A stretch of DNA of 64,000 nucleotides, taken from the NCBI GenBank assembly GCA_964624075.1, contig CAZUWH010000010.1:13759-77758 (forward strand), read 5' to 3'. Position 1 is the first letter of the stretch. Each line of letters starts with the position of its first letter. The position numbers and the translations under genes are program-made. Below the pieces are notes generated by a model. It searched no databases and was not told the DNA's origin. It was given only the letters and a program-made list of their open reading frames with translations. Positions 8,409 through 18,040 of this stretch are shown piece by piece. Source of the stretch: CAZUWH01 sp964624075. Its GTDB lineage: Bacteria > Pseudomonadota > Alphaproteobacteria > Rhodospirillales > Rhodospirillaceae.

Positions 8409-9293
8409 ATGGCTTCGTATTCACGAAATCTTTTGGTAGTACATGAGAACAGCCTCAGCCTCTATTTGCAAGAAATCCGCAAGTTTCCAATGCTTGCAGC
8501 GGAGATAGAATATGAGCTTGCCAAGGATTACAAGAAAAGCGAGAATCTTAATGCAGCACACAAGCTGGTAACGAGCCATTTGCGTCTGGTAGCAAAGATT
8601 GCCATGGGCTATCGGGGGTATGGTCTGCCCATGGGGGAGGTCATTTCCGAGGGCAATGTAGGTCTGCTGCAGGCGGTGAGTCGCTTTGACCCGGACCGTG
8701 GCTTCCGGCTGGCCACTTATGCCATGTGGTGGATTCGTGCTGCCATCCAGGAGTACATCCTGCATTCGTGGTCGTTGGTGAAAATTGGAACGACAGCCGC
8801 ACAGAAGAAACTTTTTTTCAACTTGCGCCGACTGAAAGGACAGATGCAGGTCATTGAGGAAGGCGAACTGTCCCCTGGACATGTGCGCTTCATCGCCGAG
8901 AAGCTGGATGTTCCTGAAGGGGATGTAGTGCAGATGAATCAGCGTCTAGCCAGTCCCGACCACTCGCTCAATGCCCCGGTACGGATAGATGGCGAGGGCG
9001 AATGGCAGGATTTCCTGATGGATGAGACGGAAAGCCAGGAAGCGACCCTGGCTAATCGCGAAGAAATGGGACAGCGACGCAATTTGCTGGCCATGGCCAT
9101 GAAGACACTGAATGAACGCGAACGCCACATCCTCATCGAGCGACGACTACGTGACACGCCAACCACCCTGGAAGACTTGAGTCAGCATTACGATATTTCA
9201 CGGGAACGGGTGCGCCAAATCGAGGTGCGAGCATTCGAAAAACTGCAGAAATCGATGCGGGGCGCCTTGATGAAACAAACGGCCAGTGGGTGA
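8409..9293 (+). CDS. rpoH: RNA polymerase sigma-32 factor
   Basis: The 294-residue sigma factor directs RNA polymerase to heat-shock promoters. Region 2 is visible as LVTSHLRLVAKIAMGYRGYG, MGEVISEGNVGLLQAV, and FRLATYAMWWIRAAIQEYI, the last being the -10 melting helix. The RpoH box follows as AQKKLFFNLRR, which separates sigma-32 from housekeeping sigmas. Region 4 ends in DISRERVRQIEVRAFEKL, the -35 helix-turn-helix. I chose the ATG at 8409, with a GGGAG element about 8 bases upstream; an in-frame ATG at 8367 would add an unsupported leader. The gene follows rluD with a 149-base leader that could carry thermosensing structure, though I cannot show it. Confidence 0.95.
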   Translation: MASYSRNLLVVHENSLSLYLQEIRKFPMLAAEIEYELAKDYKKSENLNAAHKLVTSHLRLVAKIAMGYRGYGLPMGEVISEGNVGLLQAVSRFDPDRGFRLATYAMWWIRAAIQEYILHSWSLVKIGTTAAQKKLFFNLRRLKGQMQVIEEGELSPGHVRFIAEKLDVPEGDVVQMNQRLASPDHSLNAPVRIDGEGEWQDFLMDETESQEATLANREEMGQRRNLLAMAMKTLNERERHILIERRLRDTPTTLEDLSQHYDISRERVRQIEVRAFEKLQKSMRGALMKQTASG

Positions 9294-10242
9294 TGCATGA
9301 GTCTTGGAAGCGTCAGCGCCCTTGTCTCACCATCATCATGCTCGGGCCTGGCCCGCTGCATCCACGCGGTTCTGCCTGGTGTGGAGCGATCCACTCCAGC
9401 GGTATGGCCCGGCGTGGATGCCAAGGCCACAGGGTCGGGCGCAGGCTAATCGGGTGAAGGTATACATTCCCGCAACCAAGCCCCCCCTGGATGGGGGAGG
9501 GTGTTTTTTGGGAGAGGGTCGAGAGGGGAGAGGGTCGAGAGGGGAGGGGGGAGTATACGGCGCCTTCCGCTTGGCACCTGTCAGCCCGTGCGTCTGATGG
9601 CGTGACCGCCGCCCCACGAGCCCCCCCTCCTTCTCCCCTCCACCGCCAGACCAGACGTCACGATCACCCCCACCCCAACCCTTCCCCGATCCAATGGGGA
9701 GAGGGGCTTTCCTCCAGGGGAAGGGCTTGACGGAATAGGAACTTGTACTTTCACCCGATGGCCCTGGTCAAGCGTAACAGCCCTTGACAAGACTCTCCAT
9801 GGCATGGCAGCTCTTCCGAGAGAAGGCGTGAAATCTCACGCAGTCTCTGAATGGGCATTGGCCTGCGGAAGGGGTCTGCAGACTTGCTATCCTAAAATGG
9901 CAAAGAGCCGGGTGGAAGCGTGTCTGCCTCTCCCCTATGCTGTCATGGCGTGGAAGGGCTAGGAAGCATTCCGGTAGCATCCCTTGCAAGGGCCAGTCAG
10001 GGGGGGGGAAAAGGCGAAAGCCGAGGGCGCTGCAACGGGCGGGTGGGCTGACGGGAACATGGCCCCTGAAGTTGCCCTGTCCCTGATGCGGTATGCCTCG
10101 CATAGCAGAGTCCCTCGGGAAGTTACGACAGGGACGAAAACTATCAGAGTATAGTGTATAAGCTGATGGGTTCCCAATCTGTCCATCGGAGAGCAATCCT
10201 GCCGGAAATGAGACCGCCTATGCCCTGTGTTCACGTCGTGTC
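9294..10242. other. Intergenic region of about 950 bases
   Basis: No family motif appears in any frame. The left half holds G-rich strings, a 16-base tandem repeat (9511-9542) and a C-rich/G-rich hairpin related to repeat family A (about 9667-9712). The right half has overlapping frames on the minus strand with no homology I recognise. It could hold the decayed remains of a gene upstream of the penicillin-binding protein, but nothing supports a name. Confidence 0.5.
9511..9542. repeat. 16-base tandem repeat, two copies
   Basis: The unit GGAGAGGGTCGAGAGG occurs twice in direct succession (9511-9526 and 9527-9542), inside a purine-rich strand. Confidence 0.9.
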
Positions 10243-12288
10243 ATGATCGGGCTGTTGCCCAAGTCTGGAGGCAATCGCGGCAACCCTGATCTGCGTGCCG
10301 ATCCGATAGACGCTCTCTATTCCCGGCGTGCCACGCGCAAGGCACACGGCGCGCCACGCTCCAGACGCCCGCACTGCCAGCCCCTGGTGCGACGGCGCTG
10401 GTTGTTGTGGCGTGTGGCAGGCTGGACCCTGACGGCGCTCATCTGGGGTGTCATCGTCGTGCTGGGCATGGTGGCATGGTATGCCGCCGATCTGCCCGAC
10501 GTGCAAAGCGCTGCCGCCCTGCAACGACGACCGGGCGTGACAATCCTCTCCGCCGATGGGGAGGCCATCGCCGCTTTCGGCGACTTATATGGCGATCCGG
10601 TCCGGGTGAAGGATCTGCCCGCGTATGTGCCGCAGGCGGTGCTGGCGATTGAGGACCGTCGCTTCTATTCCCATTTCGGCGTCGATCCCCTCAGCATCCT
10701 GCGCGCCGCCATCGCTAATTTCCAGGCTGGCCGCGTAGCGCAGGGGGGCAGCACTATCACCCAACAGGTTGCGAAAAACCTGTTTCTGACCCAGGAGCGC
10801 CATTTCAAACGCAAAATGCAAGAGCTGTTGCTGTCCCTGTGGCTTGAATACACCTTCACTAAGGAGCAGGTTCTGAGCCTTTACCTGAACCGGGTTTACC
10901 TTGGCTCCGGTGTCTATGGAATCGACGCCGCGGCGCATCGCTATTTTGGCCGTCCGGCCCGGGAACTGACCCTGTACCAGGCCGCCATGCTGGCCGGCCT
11001 GCCCAAGGCGCCATCCCGCTACAACCCTGCCACCGACCTGGAAGCCGCTGACCGTCGGGCCCGCCAGGTACTAGCTGCCATGGTTGCCGCAGGTTTCCTG
11101 GAGCCGCAAAAGGCCAGAGTCGTGGAGGCCACTGCCGCCGTGGCCCTGCTCGGCGGGATGGTGCCGACGGGACGATACTTCGCCGACTGGATCCTAGCCC
11201 AGGTTCCGGCACTTGCCGGTCCTGTCGATCGTGATCTGACGGTTCTGACCACTCTTGACCGGGTTCTACAGGTAGGGGTTGAAAATATCCTTGAAACCAC
11301 GCTAGCTACTCCAACGGCTATCAAAGCCAATGTCGGCCAGGGGGCCGTGGTAGTGCTGACGCCAGAAGGTGCCGTGCGGGCTCTGGCGGGAGGACGCGAC
11401 TACGGCGACAGCCAGTTCAACCGTGCCACGCAAGGGGTGCGCCAGCCGGGCTCAGCCTTCAAGCCGTTCGTCTTTCTTGCCGGCCTGGAGAGTGGACTTG
11501 CGCCGAATGCGTTCATCGATGATGCGCCCATTACCGTCGGCAAATGGCGACCAAGGAACTTTTCCGGTCGTTACGAGGGACCGGTGAGTCTGACCCATGC
11601 CTTGGCCCATTCCATCAATACCGTTGCGGTACGGATTGCGGATCGGGCCGGCCTGTCCAGGGTAGCCGAGGTCGGAAAGCGGCTTGATCTTCCCATGCCC
11701 GCCAAGCCCGATGCCACCCTGGCGCTCGGGACGAGCGAAGTGACACTGCTCGACCTGACAGCCGCCTATGCCACCCTGGCTGCCGGGGGACGAAAAGCCA
11801 TACCGTTTGGAATCGCTGAGATCCGCGACCGAGAGGGGCGGATTCTTTACCGTCGCCCGCGTGAACCGGGCCTACAAGTGGTCCAGCCCGGTACGGTTGC
11901 CACCCTGACCCGGTTCATGACGAGCGTGCTGACGGAAGGAACGGGGCGCAAGGCGGCCCTGGAACGACCGGCTGCCGGCAAGACCGGCACTACCCAGGAA
12001 TTCCGCGATGCCTGGTTCGTGGGGTTCACGGCTGACTACGTGGGCGGTGTATGGGTAGGGAATGACGATAATACGTCCATGAAGAAAGAAATGACCGGCG
12101 GCAATCTGCCGGCCCAGCTCTGGCGAGAGATGATGTTGCTGGCCCACCGTTCCCTGCCGGTGCGGGGCTTGCCCGGTGTCGACAGCCAGATGCCGGTGGC
12201 CGTGGAGGCCAAGCTTCCGATCCAGGCACCCGTCAAGGAATCAGAAGGAGGACTCGATGGGTTGATCCGTTCCCTGTTCGGTGGATAG
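10243..12288 (+). CDS. Class A penicillin-binding protein (PBP1A family)
   Basis: This 681-residue bifunctional enzyme polymerises and cross-links peptidoglycan at the outer face of the inner membrane. After a basic N-terminus there is one membrane anchor (WTLTALIWGVIVVLGMVAWY) near residues 61-80. The GT51 glycosyltransferase domain shows EDRRFYSHFGVD, GGSTITQQVAKNLF, RKMQELLLSLWLE and LYLNRVYLGSGVYG. The transpeptidase domain shows the active-site SxxK as GSAFKPF near residue 403, the SxN as HSINTV, and GKTGTTQEF near residue 580. All catalytic motifs are intact. At 681 residues it is shorter than E. coli PBP1A (850) and lacks its large insert. The ribosome site before ATG 10243 is weak. 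Confidence 0.93.
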   Translation: MIGLLPKSGGNRGNPDLRADPIDALYSRRATRKAHGAPRSRRPHCQPLVRRRWLLWRVAGWTLTALIWGVIVVLGMVAWYAADLPDVQSAAALQRRPGVTILSADGEAIAAFGDLYGDPVRVKDLPAYVPQAVLAIEDRRFYSHFGVDPLSILRAAIANFQAGRVAQGGSTITQQVAKNLFLTQERHFKRKMQELLLSLWLEYTFTKEQVLSLYLNRVYLGSGVYGIDAAAHRYFGRPARELTLYQAAMLAGLPKAPSRYNPATDLEAADRRARQVLAAMVAAGFLEPQKARVVEATAAVALLGGMVPTGRYFADWILAQVPALAGPVDRDLTVLTTLDRVLQVGVENILETTLATPTAIKANVGQGAVVVLTPEGAVRALAGGRDYGDSQFNRATQGVRQPGSAFKPFVFLAGLESGLAPNAFIDDAPITVGKWRPRNFSGRYEGPVSLTHALAHSINTVAVRIADRAGLSRVAEVGKRLDLPMPAKPDATLALGTSEVTLLDLTAAYATLAAGGRKAIPFGIAEIRDREGRILYRRPREPGLQVVQPGTVATLTRFMTSVLTEGTGRKAALERPAAGKTGTTQEFRDAWFVGFTADYVGGVWVGNDDNTSMKKEMTGGNLPAQLWREMMLLAHRSLPVRGLPGVDSQMPVAVEAKLPIQAPVKESEGGLDGLIRSLFGG

Positions 12289-12429
12289 AACGAAACGGGA
12301 CCATGCTTTTCCCATCCCCTGCTGTCCCTGTTTCTCTTTTGCCAGGACTGGCGTTGGCGCGAGCGCCAACGCCATGAGAACGACAAGTTGCCGCAGGCGG
12401 AGCAGCTTTTCCAAGCGGCTACGCGTGTC

Positions 12430-12672
12430 CTTATCGACGAAGGGTTGGCGGGGCGGCAAAGCCGCCAGACGGCACCGTACCCAGTCGAGCCAGCTGTGAA
12501 TGAAGGAGAGCTCTTCGGCTACTGGAACATCGGGCGGCAGAACCAAAAGCAATCTGCCTGCGCCTGGATCGACCCGTAGGCTCACGCGGCAGACGGAAGT
12601 GCTGCGGCAGACCCGTACCAGCACTGGAGAACCATCCACCTCAACCCTACTTGCGAAACAGGGTATCGGCAT
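12430..12672 (-). pseudogene. Truncated YgjP-like metallopeptidase (M48/DUF45)
   Basis: From an ATG at 12672 the frame reads a good N-terminal third of the YgjP/DUF45 family: SRVEVDGSPVLVRVCRS, then VSLRVDPGAGRLLLVLPPDV, and FIHSWLDWVRCRLAALPPR. In that family this is followed by about 150 residues with the zinc motif HExxH. Here homology stops near 12430 and the frame runs into unrelated sequence ending inside the penicillin-binding-protein gene on the other strand, so the catalytic domain is gone. It overlaps the end of the small frame upstream by 26 bases, suggesting a former two-gene transcript. Confidence 0.65.
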
Positions 12673-12835
12673 GAATACGCGCTTTCTGCTTGTCGGTAAT
12701 GGCTGTATGTGCCCGGGCGATTTCCGTTTCCAGGGCATGGACATATTCCCCCGGTGCCGTGATGGATATGGTCACAGGATCACGCAACAACGGGAAGACC
12801 CTGGGCGGTTCCGGATCCTCTAAGTCAGATATCAC
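12647..12835 (-). CDS. Small conserved-looking protein of unknown function
   Basis: A 62-residue frame starting at GTG 12835. It is rich in charged residues with an amphipathic helix (EYVHALETEIARAHTAITDK) and ends HADTLFRK. I do not recognise the family. It overlaps the start of the truncated YgjP-like gene by 26 bases, an arrangement typical of coupled bacterial genes, which is the main reason to believe it. It could also be the C-terminal remnant of a longer gene, since no good ribosome site precedes the GTG. Confidence 0.35.
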   Translation of the reverse strand: MISDLEDPEPPRVFPLLRDPVTISITAPGEYVHALETEIARAHTAITDKQKARIHADTLFRK

Positions 12836-13139
12836 TATGTCTGTTTCCCGTGGGCGCAGGTCGTTGGAACCTCTCGTGACCGATTATAGCGCATTATTTT
12901 TCATGGGGCCAACATGTAAGCTCGCCCCCCCTTTAACGGTGCGCAAGATGGCACAGAAGGAGAAGGCCGATAGGCATAGGCAGTCGGCACCTTGAAAGAT
13001 CGTCACGCCCGCGCAGGCGGGCATCTATGATATGCTGGCAAGCATGGATTCCCGCTCTCGCGAGAATGACAAGACGTAAGTTGCGCGGGAATGAGGAAAT
13101 GTAAACTTCTCTGGAATGGTGAAGTATAAATAATGCAAG
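12836..13139. other. Intergenic region with a family B repeat
   Basis: About 300 bases without coding signal. The recognisable content is the repeat at 13000-13076. The remainder is of mixed composition leading into an AT-rich stretch ahead of the lipoprotein-like gene. Confidence 0.6.
13000..13076. repeat. Dispersed repeat family B
   Basis: The copy carries CGTCACGCCCGCGCAGGCGG, then a GGCATCTATGATATGCTGGC segment, then GGATTCCCGC and a CGCGAG/AATGAC end. These parts recur in the same order at 18.5, 25.9, 32.5 and 55.6 kb. The GC-rich pieces form short inverted repeats (CCCGCGCAGGCGGG). Confidence 0.8.
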
Positions 13140-13589
13140 ATGCCCAGTCACAACTCGGTGCAAACAGACAGTTTCAAGGATAGTGTGTGGCATCACAGCA
13201 GACCAAGGTCAAAAAATGTCATTAAACATAACAAGAGAAACAAATTAAATACTACTACTGTAGTAGAGTCTACTATTGTTGTTCTTTCCAGCTGTGCAAC
13301 AATTATTCTCGGTACGGAACAGCATGTTTCTGTCAATACTTTTATGATAGGAGCTGATATACAGTTCTCGAATGGCCAATCCTGCAAAAGTCCATGCACG
13401 ATAACCGTCAAGCGTGACCAGTCTCTGCAAATCACCATCACCAAGGCTGACTGTCAACCGCACACCGCCACGATGATTCCGACCCTGTCGGGAGGTGGTG
13501 TCATTCTTGGCGGATTGATTGACTATGGAACGGGAGCGGTTTACGATCCGCGATTGAATCCGTTGGCGATTCTCCTGATCTGCAACTAG
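13140..13589 (+). CDS. Putative PEGA-like lipoprotein
   Basis: The 149-codon frame contains a likely lipoprotein signal (STIVVLSSCATI, lipobox LSSC) but the Cys lies near residue 53, too far from the ATG at 13140 for a normal signal peptide. The true start is therefore probably internal, or the 5' end has been altered. After the Cys comes ILGTEQHVSVNTFMIGADI, then CKSPCTITVKRDQS and a Gly-rich SGGGVILGGLIDYGTGAVYD end. This resembles small envelope proteins with a PEGA-like fold that start with a C-A-T-I/S motif and end in a Gly-rich hydrophobic segment. The 5' 150 bases are strikingly AT-rich. Function is unknown; outer-membrane anchoring is inferred. Confidence 0.55.
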   Translation: MPSHNSVQTDSFKDSVWHHSRPRSKNVIKHNKRNKLNTTTVVESTIVVLSSCATIILGTEQHVSVNTFMIGADIQFSNGQSCKSPCTITVKRDQSLQITITKADCQPHTATMIPTLSGGGVILGGLIDYGTGAVYDPRLNPLAILLICN

Positions 13590-13738
13590 ACCAGCAGCGG
13601 AGCCTTCGTGTTCTAGATTGCGACTCGTTCTGTTGACGACCCGGTCTCTGCAAAGCGTTCGCGAGCGCCGGACCAGGGAGAAATGCCCTGACGGCCCCCT
13701 TCCGCAGATTGGTTTCTTGTCCGATTTTGATGATATCC

Positions 13739-15331
13739 ATGTCCGAATCAGCCTTTCCTGACTCCCTGACGACCCGTGATGCCTCCCTTGCGACAGAGGG
13801 TATCGCAGCCGCTGATCCGGTGGCACGGCGTCGAACCTTTGCCATCATCTCCCATCCGGATGCCGGTAAGACGACCTTGACCGAAAAGTTGCTCTTGATG
13901 GGCGGCGCCATTCGCCTGGCAGGGGCGGTCAGGGCGCGCGGGGAAGGCCGACGGGCCCGTTCCGACTGGATGAAGATCGAGCAGCAACGAGGCATTTCGG
14001 TTACCACTTCGGTGATGACATTCGAATACAATGGCATCACCTTCAACCTGCTCGACACACCCGGACACGAGGATTTCAGCGAAGATACCTATCGGACTCT
14101 GACCGCAGTTGACTCGGCGGTGATGGTCATCGACGCAGCCAAGGGCATCGAACCGCAAACCCGCAGGCTGTTCGAGGTCTGCCGGCTACGGGATGTCCCC
14201 ATTCTCACCTTTGTCAACAAGCTGGATCGCGAGGGGCGGAATCCATTCGAGCTGATGGACGAAATCGCCGACCAGCTCGCCCTTGACACCACACCCCTGA
14301 CCTGGCCGGTGGGAGAAGGCAGTGATTTTTGCGGCTGCCATGACATTCTGTACGACCGCATGATTTTCCTGCAGGGGAAGGGAGAAACATTGACCGCAGC
14401 GCAGCGTGACCGGTTGCAGGAGGAGGTGGCGCTGATCAGGGCCGCCTGTCCCGCCTTCGATGGCGAAATCTACCGCCAGGGGCATCTGACGCCAGCGCTG
14501 TTCGGCAGTGCCCTGCGCAATTTCGGTGTGCGCGAAGTTCTGGATGTGCTGGCCCGCTTTGCACCAAGCCCACGTGTCCAGCCGGCTGAACCGCGTTGCG
14601 TCGATCCTGCGGAGGACCGTGTCACCGGCTTCGTGTTCAAGGTACAGGCCAACATGGATCCAAACCATCGTGACCGTGTCGCTTTCATCCGTCTGTGTTC
14701 GGGCCGTTTCCGTCGCGGCATGCGTCTGACCCAGGTTGGGACCGGCAAGTCGATCGGCATCCACAATCCGATTCTGTTCTTTGCTCAGAACCGTGAGCTA
14801 GTCGAGGAGGCCTGGCCCGGCGACATCATCGGTGTACCCAACCATGGTGTGTTGCGGGTGGGAGATACCTTGACGGAAGGCGAGCCGCTGCGTTTTACCG
14901 GCATCCCCAATTTCGCGCCTGAAATCCTGCGCCGGGTGCGGCTGGGTAATCCGATGAAGGCCAAGCATCTGAAACGGGCTCTGGAGAGCCTGGCTGAAGA
15001 GGGCGTGACGCAAGTATTCCGCCCGCTGCTCGGGGCTGACTGGATCACCGGCGTGGTGGGCGCGCTTCAGCTTGACGTTCTAGTCGATCGTCTGACTACC
15101 GAGTACGGGCTGTCGGTGGTGCTAGAGGTAGCGCCCTACGAAACCGCCCGCTGGATAACCGCCAACGATGCAGGGGAATTGAAACGGTTTGTTGATGCTC
15201 ATCGTTCCAGCATGGCCGAAGATCGGGATGGGCGGCTGGTATTCCTGGCCCGCAACGCCTGGGAAATCGGGTACGTCGGGGAGAAATGGAAAGCTATCCG
15301 CTTTGAGACCGCCTGTGAACGAATATCGTGA
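13739..15331 (+). CDS. prfC: Peptide chain release factor 3
   Basis: RF3 is a translational GTPase that removes RF1 and RF2 from the ribosome after termination. The 530-residue product has the RF3-type G1 motif SHPDAGKTTLTEKLL, the G3 motif DTPGHEDFSEDTYR and the G4 motif NKLDRE. The SD(W)MKIEQQRGISV switch block and the domain II-III sequence to the end are continuous. Length matches the family (about 529). Start codons at 13709, 13730 and 13739 are in frame; none has a strong ribosome site, and I chose MSESAFPDS because other RF3 proteins begin close to this point. It stands alone between the lipoprotein and the Nudix gene. Confidence 0.95.
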   Translation: MSESAFPDSLTTRDASLATEGIAAADPVARRRTFAIISHPDAGKTTLTEKLLLMGGAIRLAGAVRARGEGRRARSDWMKIEQQRGISVTTSVMTFEYNGITFNLLDTPGHEDFSEDTYRTLTAVDSAVMVIDAAKGIEPQTRRLFEVCRLRDVPILTFVNKLDREGRNPFELMDEIADQLALDTTPLTWPVGEGSDFCGCHDILYDRMIFLQGKGETLTAAQRDRLQEEVALIRAACPAFDGEIYRQGHLTPALFGSALRNFGVREVLDVLARFAPSPRVQPAEPRCVDPAEDRVTGFVFKVQANMDPNHRDRVAFIRLCSGRFRRGMRLTQVGTGKSIGIHNPILFFAQNRELVEEAWPGDIIGVPNHGVLRVGDTLTEGEPLRFTGIPNFAPEILRRVRLGNPMKAKHLKRALESLAEEGVTQVFRPLLGADWITGVVGALQLDVLVDRLTTEYGLSVVLEVAPYETARWITANDAGELKRFVDAHRSSMAEDRDGRLVFLARNAWEIGYVGEKWKAIRFETACERIS

Positions 15332-15514
15332 CCACACAATACCCTATTAAGGGGTGTGGGGGGGGGGAGGGCAGGCCACCCCCACGTTTTGGTTCCTTGC
15401 CTTCCGATTGAAACAAAGTGGGGGAGGCAAAGCCTCTCCCACATCCCCTCGATTCCAATTCTTATCCGGACTCTGTATTACTTGCGGAGTCTATCCGCTC
15501 GCGCGCTCCCGCAT

Positions 15515-16435
15515 TCAGGTACCCAATGCGTCACGCAAGGCCGCCACCAGAGGCATATCCGCAGGTGGCAGGGGATAAGTGGCCAGGCGACGGGGGTGAA
15601 CCCAGTGCAGACGCTGACCTTCGCACCCCTGCGGCTGACCGCGCCAGTTGCGGCATATGTAGAGTGGCATCAGAAGGTGAAAGTCCACATAGGGATGGGA
15701 GGCAAAACTCAGGGGAGCAAGACAGCCCGTGCGGACTTCCACTCCCAGTTCTTCACGCAGCTCACGAATCAGGGCCGTTTCCGGTATTTCGCCTTCTTGT
15801 ACCTTGCCACCCGGGAATTCCCACAGGCCGGCCATGCGCCGGCCTGATGGCCGCTGGGCGAGCAGAACCCGGCCATCGGCGTCGATCAGGGCCGCTGCGG
15901 CGACCAGAAGCATCGGTCGGCTCGTCCACTGTGCCAGCCATGCGGTCCGACTCAAGGTGAAGGCATCGACTGTCAGGGAACAGCACCGGTTGCTGCCACA
16001 ATCAGAAATCTCGCTCGTAGCCCTGAAACCAGCCTTTTCCAGAATCCGTCGCGACGCTGGATTGTTCTTCATGATGGAGACCGTCAAACCATCGAGGGCG
16101 AGATCCTGGAAAGCAAAAGCGACCACGCGTCGAACGGCCTCGGTAGCGATGCCGCCGTGCCAGAACGGCCTACCAATCCAGTAGCTCAACACTGCCTGGG
16201 ATGGTCTGCTCGAAGCCAGGCTGATCGCACCGACCATGATGCCATCAACGAGGCATTCGATGACAAACGAAACACCCTGACCGGTGGCCATCAGATGGAG
16301 GAGATGATGGATAGCCTGGACCGGGTCAAGGGGATGGGGAAGCTGATCGGTCGGAGCAGACACCTCTTGCTCACCGGCCAGTTCCATCAGACGCGGGGCA
16401 TCGGACTCAGCAATTGACCGCAGCCGCACGCTCAT
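15515..16435 (-). CDS. GNAT acetyltransferase-Nudix (MutT-like) fusion
   Basis: The 306-residue product joins two enzymes. Residues 1-160 form a GNAT acyl-CoA N-acyltransferase, with VLSYWIGRPFWHGGIATEAV as the acetyl-CoA loop and NNPASRRILEKAGF as the RimJ/RimL-type end. Residues 175-306 form a Nudix hydrolase with the full Nudix box GGKVQEGE...RELREELGVEV, most like MutT, which clears 8-oxo-dGTP and protects DNA from oxidised nucleotides. This fusion is known in alphaproteobacteria. In-frame ATGs at 16492 and 16435 are possible; I chose 16435 because the GNAT fold begins right after it. It lies upstream-to-downstream after the UbiH-like gene with a gap of about 150 bases. Confidence 0.88.
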   Translation of the reverse strand: MSVRLRSIAESDAPRLMELAGEQEVSAPTDQLPHPLDPVQAIHHLLHLMATGQGVSFVIECLVDGIMVGAISLASSRPSQAVLSYWIGRPFWHGGIATEAVRRVVAFAFQDLALDGLTVSIMKNNPASRRILEKAGFRATSEISDCGSNRCCSLTVDAFTLSRTAWLAQWTSRPMLLVAAAALIDADGRVLLAQRPSGRRMAGLWEFPGGKVQEGEIPETALIRELREELGVEVRTGCLAPLSFASHPYVDFHLLMPLYICRNWRGQPQGCEGQRLHWVHPRRLATYPLPPADMPLVAALRDALGT

Positions 16436-16587
16436 GGCGGAGAGGGGTTGGCCGTGCCAACTTTGGGTGAAGCAGTCGGAATGGTTTGCCATTCTACAGG
16501 GATTCCAGACGCATTCCAGGCCTTGAATCAAGGAAGCAGGAAAGGGTGAAGAACTATCATGACCGATCCGGGCACACGGCTGACGGC

Positions 16588-17838
16588 CTACAACGTCTCC
16601 CCCCGCAGCAGGCGCGGCAGATCTCCCACCGTGCCCATGGCATGCTGCATGAAAAGCTTCTTCAACGGTGGTAGGCGGTTAACCATGGCGAGTCCCATGT
16701 CCCGGGCCAGCCGCAATAGCTCGATGTCGTTGGAGAACAGGCGGTTGAGGACATCGGTCAGGGCCAGCATCACCATGTTGTCGAAACGGCGCCAGCGTTG
16801 ATAGCGGAGAAGACTGCTCATTTCGCCCACATCGAGCCCGAGCCGGGCGGCATCCACGATCACCTCGGCCAGGGCCGCGACATCGCGGATGCCCATATTG
16901 AGTCCCTGACCGGCCAGGGGATGCATCCCGTGCGCGGCATCACCTGCCAGGGCCAGGCGCTGTGCCACGTAGGCATCGGCAAACTGCAGCGACAGCGGAT
17001 AGGAAAAGCGTGGACCAGCCACCCGAATTCCGCCCAGGAAATCGCCGAAACGGGCTTCCAATTCGGCCAGAAAGGCGTCGTCGTTCAGAGCCATCAGGAA
17101 GGGAACGCGCTGGCTGCGCTCGGTCCAGACGATCGAGGACTGGCAGGAGTGCGCCAAAGGCAGGATGGCAAACGGGCCCGCCGGCAGGAAATGCTCGTGC
17201 GCAACATTATGATGGGAGTCTTGATGGGCCACCGTGCAGACGATGGCCGTCTGGGAATAGTGCCAGGACGTCAGGCCGATCCCGGCCGCTATACGCATCG
17301 GCGAAGCACGGCCATCGGCAGCAACCACCAGACGGGCCTCGATTTGGCGTCCGTCAGTCAGGGTGGCATGGACACCGCCGCTATCACGATCCAGATGAGC
17401 CACGGTCGTGGGGGCGAGAAAAGTTACCGCCGGCAGGGTACGCAGACGGCGGAGCAGCGCCCGGCGCGTGACCGGGTTCTCGACAATCCAGCCAAATGGT
17501 TCCTCGCTGACATCGGCATGGTTGTAATGTAGGAACAGCAGCGAATCGTCATCGGCGACACGGATATCGAGAATGGCCCCGGCCCGTGGCATGATCTCGT
17601 CCCAGATGCCGATGCCGGCCAGCAATCGCTGACTGGACAAGGAAATGGCTGTCCCGCGGCCGTCCAGTTCGGTTGCCTGCAGAATGGTTGGGACGTCGCG
17701 ATCGACTACGATTACAGTGACATGGGCCTGCCCCAGGGCACAGGCCAACATGCTGCCAACCAGCCCACCTCCCACGACCAAGACATCGGCGACCAGGCTG
17801 TTGCCTTTGGTGCTATTGGGGGTACTGGACTTCTTCAT
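16588..17838 (-). CDS. UbiH/UbiF/COQ6-family FAD-dependent hydroxylase
   Basis: The 416-residue flavoprotein belongs to the ubiquinone-biosynthesis hydroxylases. The FAD dinucleotide fold is at the N-terminus (DVLVVGGGLVGSMLACALG), the DG motif is VAADGRASPMR, and the second FAD motif is LALAGDAAHGMHPLAGQGLN. These enzymes hydroxylate the ring of the quinone precursor at the membrane. One such protein can do more than one ring position in alphaproteobacteria, so I do not assign UbiH or UbiF. A strong ribosome site, GGAAGGGA, lies 5 bases before ATG 17838. The gene is preceded by tRNA-His in the same orientation. Confidence 0.9.
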   Translation of the reverse strand: MKKSSTPNSTKGNSLVADVLVVGGGLVGSMLACALGQAHVTVIVVDRDVPTILQATELDGRGTAISLSSQRLLAGIGIWDEIMPRAGAILDIRVADDDSLLFLHYNHADVSEEPFGWIVENPVTRRALLRRLRTLPAVTFLAPTTVAHLDRDSGGVHATLTDGRQIEARLVVAADGRASPMRIAAGIGLTSWHYSQTAIVCTVAHQDSHHNVAHEHFLPAGPFAILPLAHSCQSSIVWTERSQRVPFLMALNDDAFLAELEARFGDFLGGIRVAGPRFSYPLSLQFADAYVAQRLALAGDAAHGMHPLAGQGLNMGIRDVAALAEVIVDAARLGLDVGEMSSLLRYQRWRRFDNMVMLALTDVLNRLFSNDIELLRLARDMGLAMVNRLPPLKKLFMQHAMGTVGDLPRLLRGETL

Positions 17839-17962
17839 GCAGATCCCTTCCGTTGCCCTCCCCCCGCAAGCGGGGGTTCATAACTGTATAGAACGGCTTT
17901 TCCCGCACCCACAGGCAACACCCACCAGGCCTTTTGGGGGAAGAAGGGGCCTTCGGGGATTC

Positions 17963-18040
17963 TGGGGTGGCTGATCGGATTTGAACCGACGACCCTTGGT
18001 ACCACAAACCAATGCTCTGACCAACTGAGCTACAGCCACC
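17963..18040 (-). tRNA. tRNA-His (GTG anticodon)
   Basis: The minus strand folds into a standard cloverleaf. The acceptor stem is GTGGCTG with CAGCCAC and includes the extra G at -1 (position 18040) paired with C73, the identity mark of tRNA-His. The D arm (TAGCTCAGTTGGTCAGAGCA), the anticodon loop with GTG, and the T arm GTCGGTTCGAATCCGAT are all present. CCA is encoded (17963-17965). Confidence 0.97.

Noticed and set aside
9511..9542. Start of a CRISPR or satellite array
   Set aside because: Only two adjacent 16-base units without spacers.
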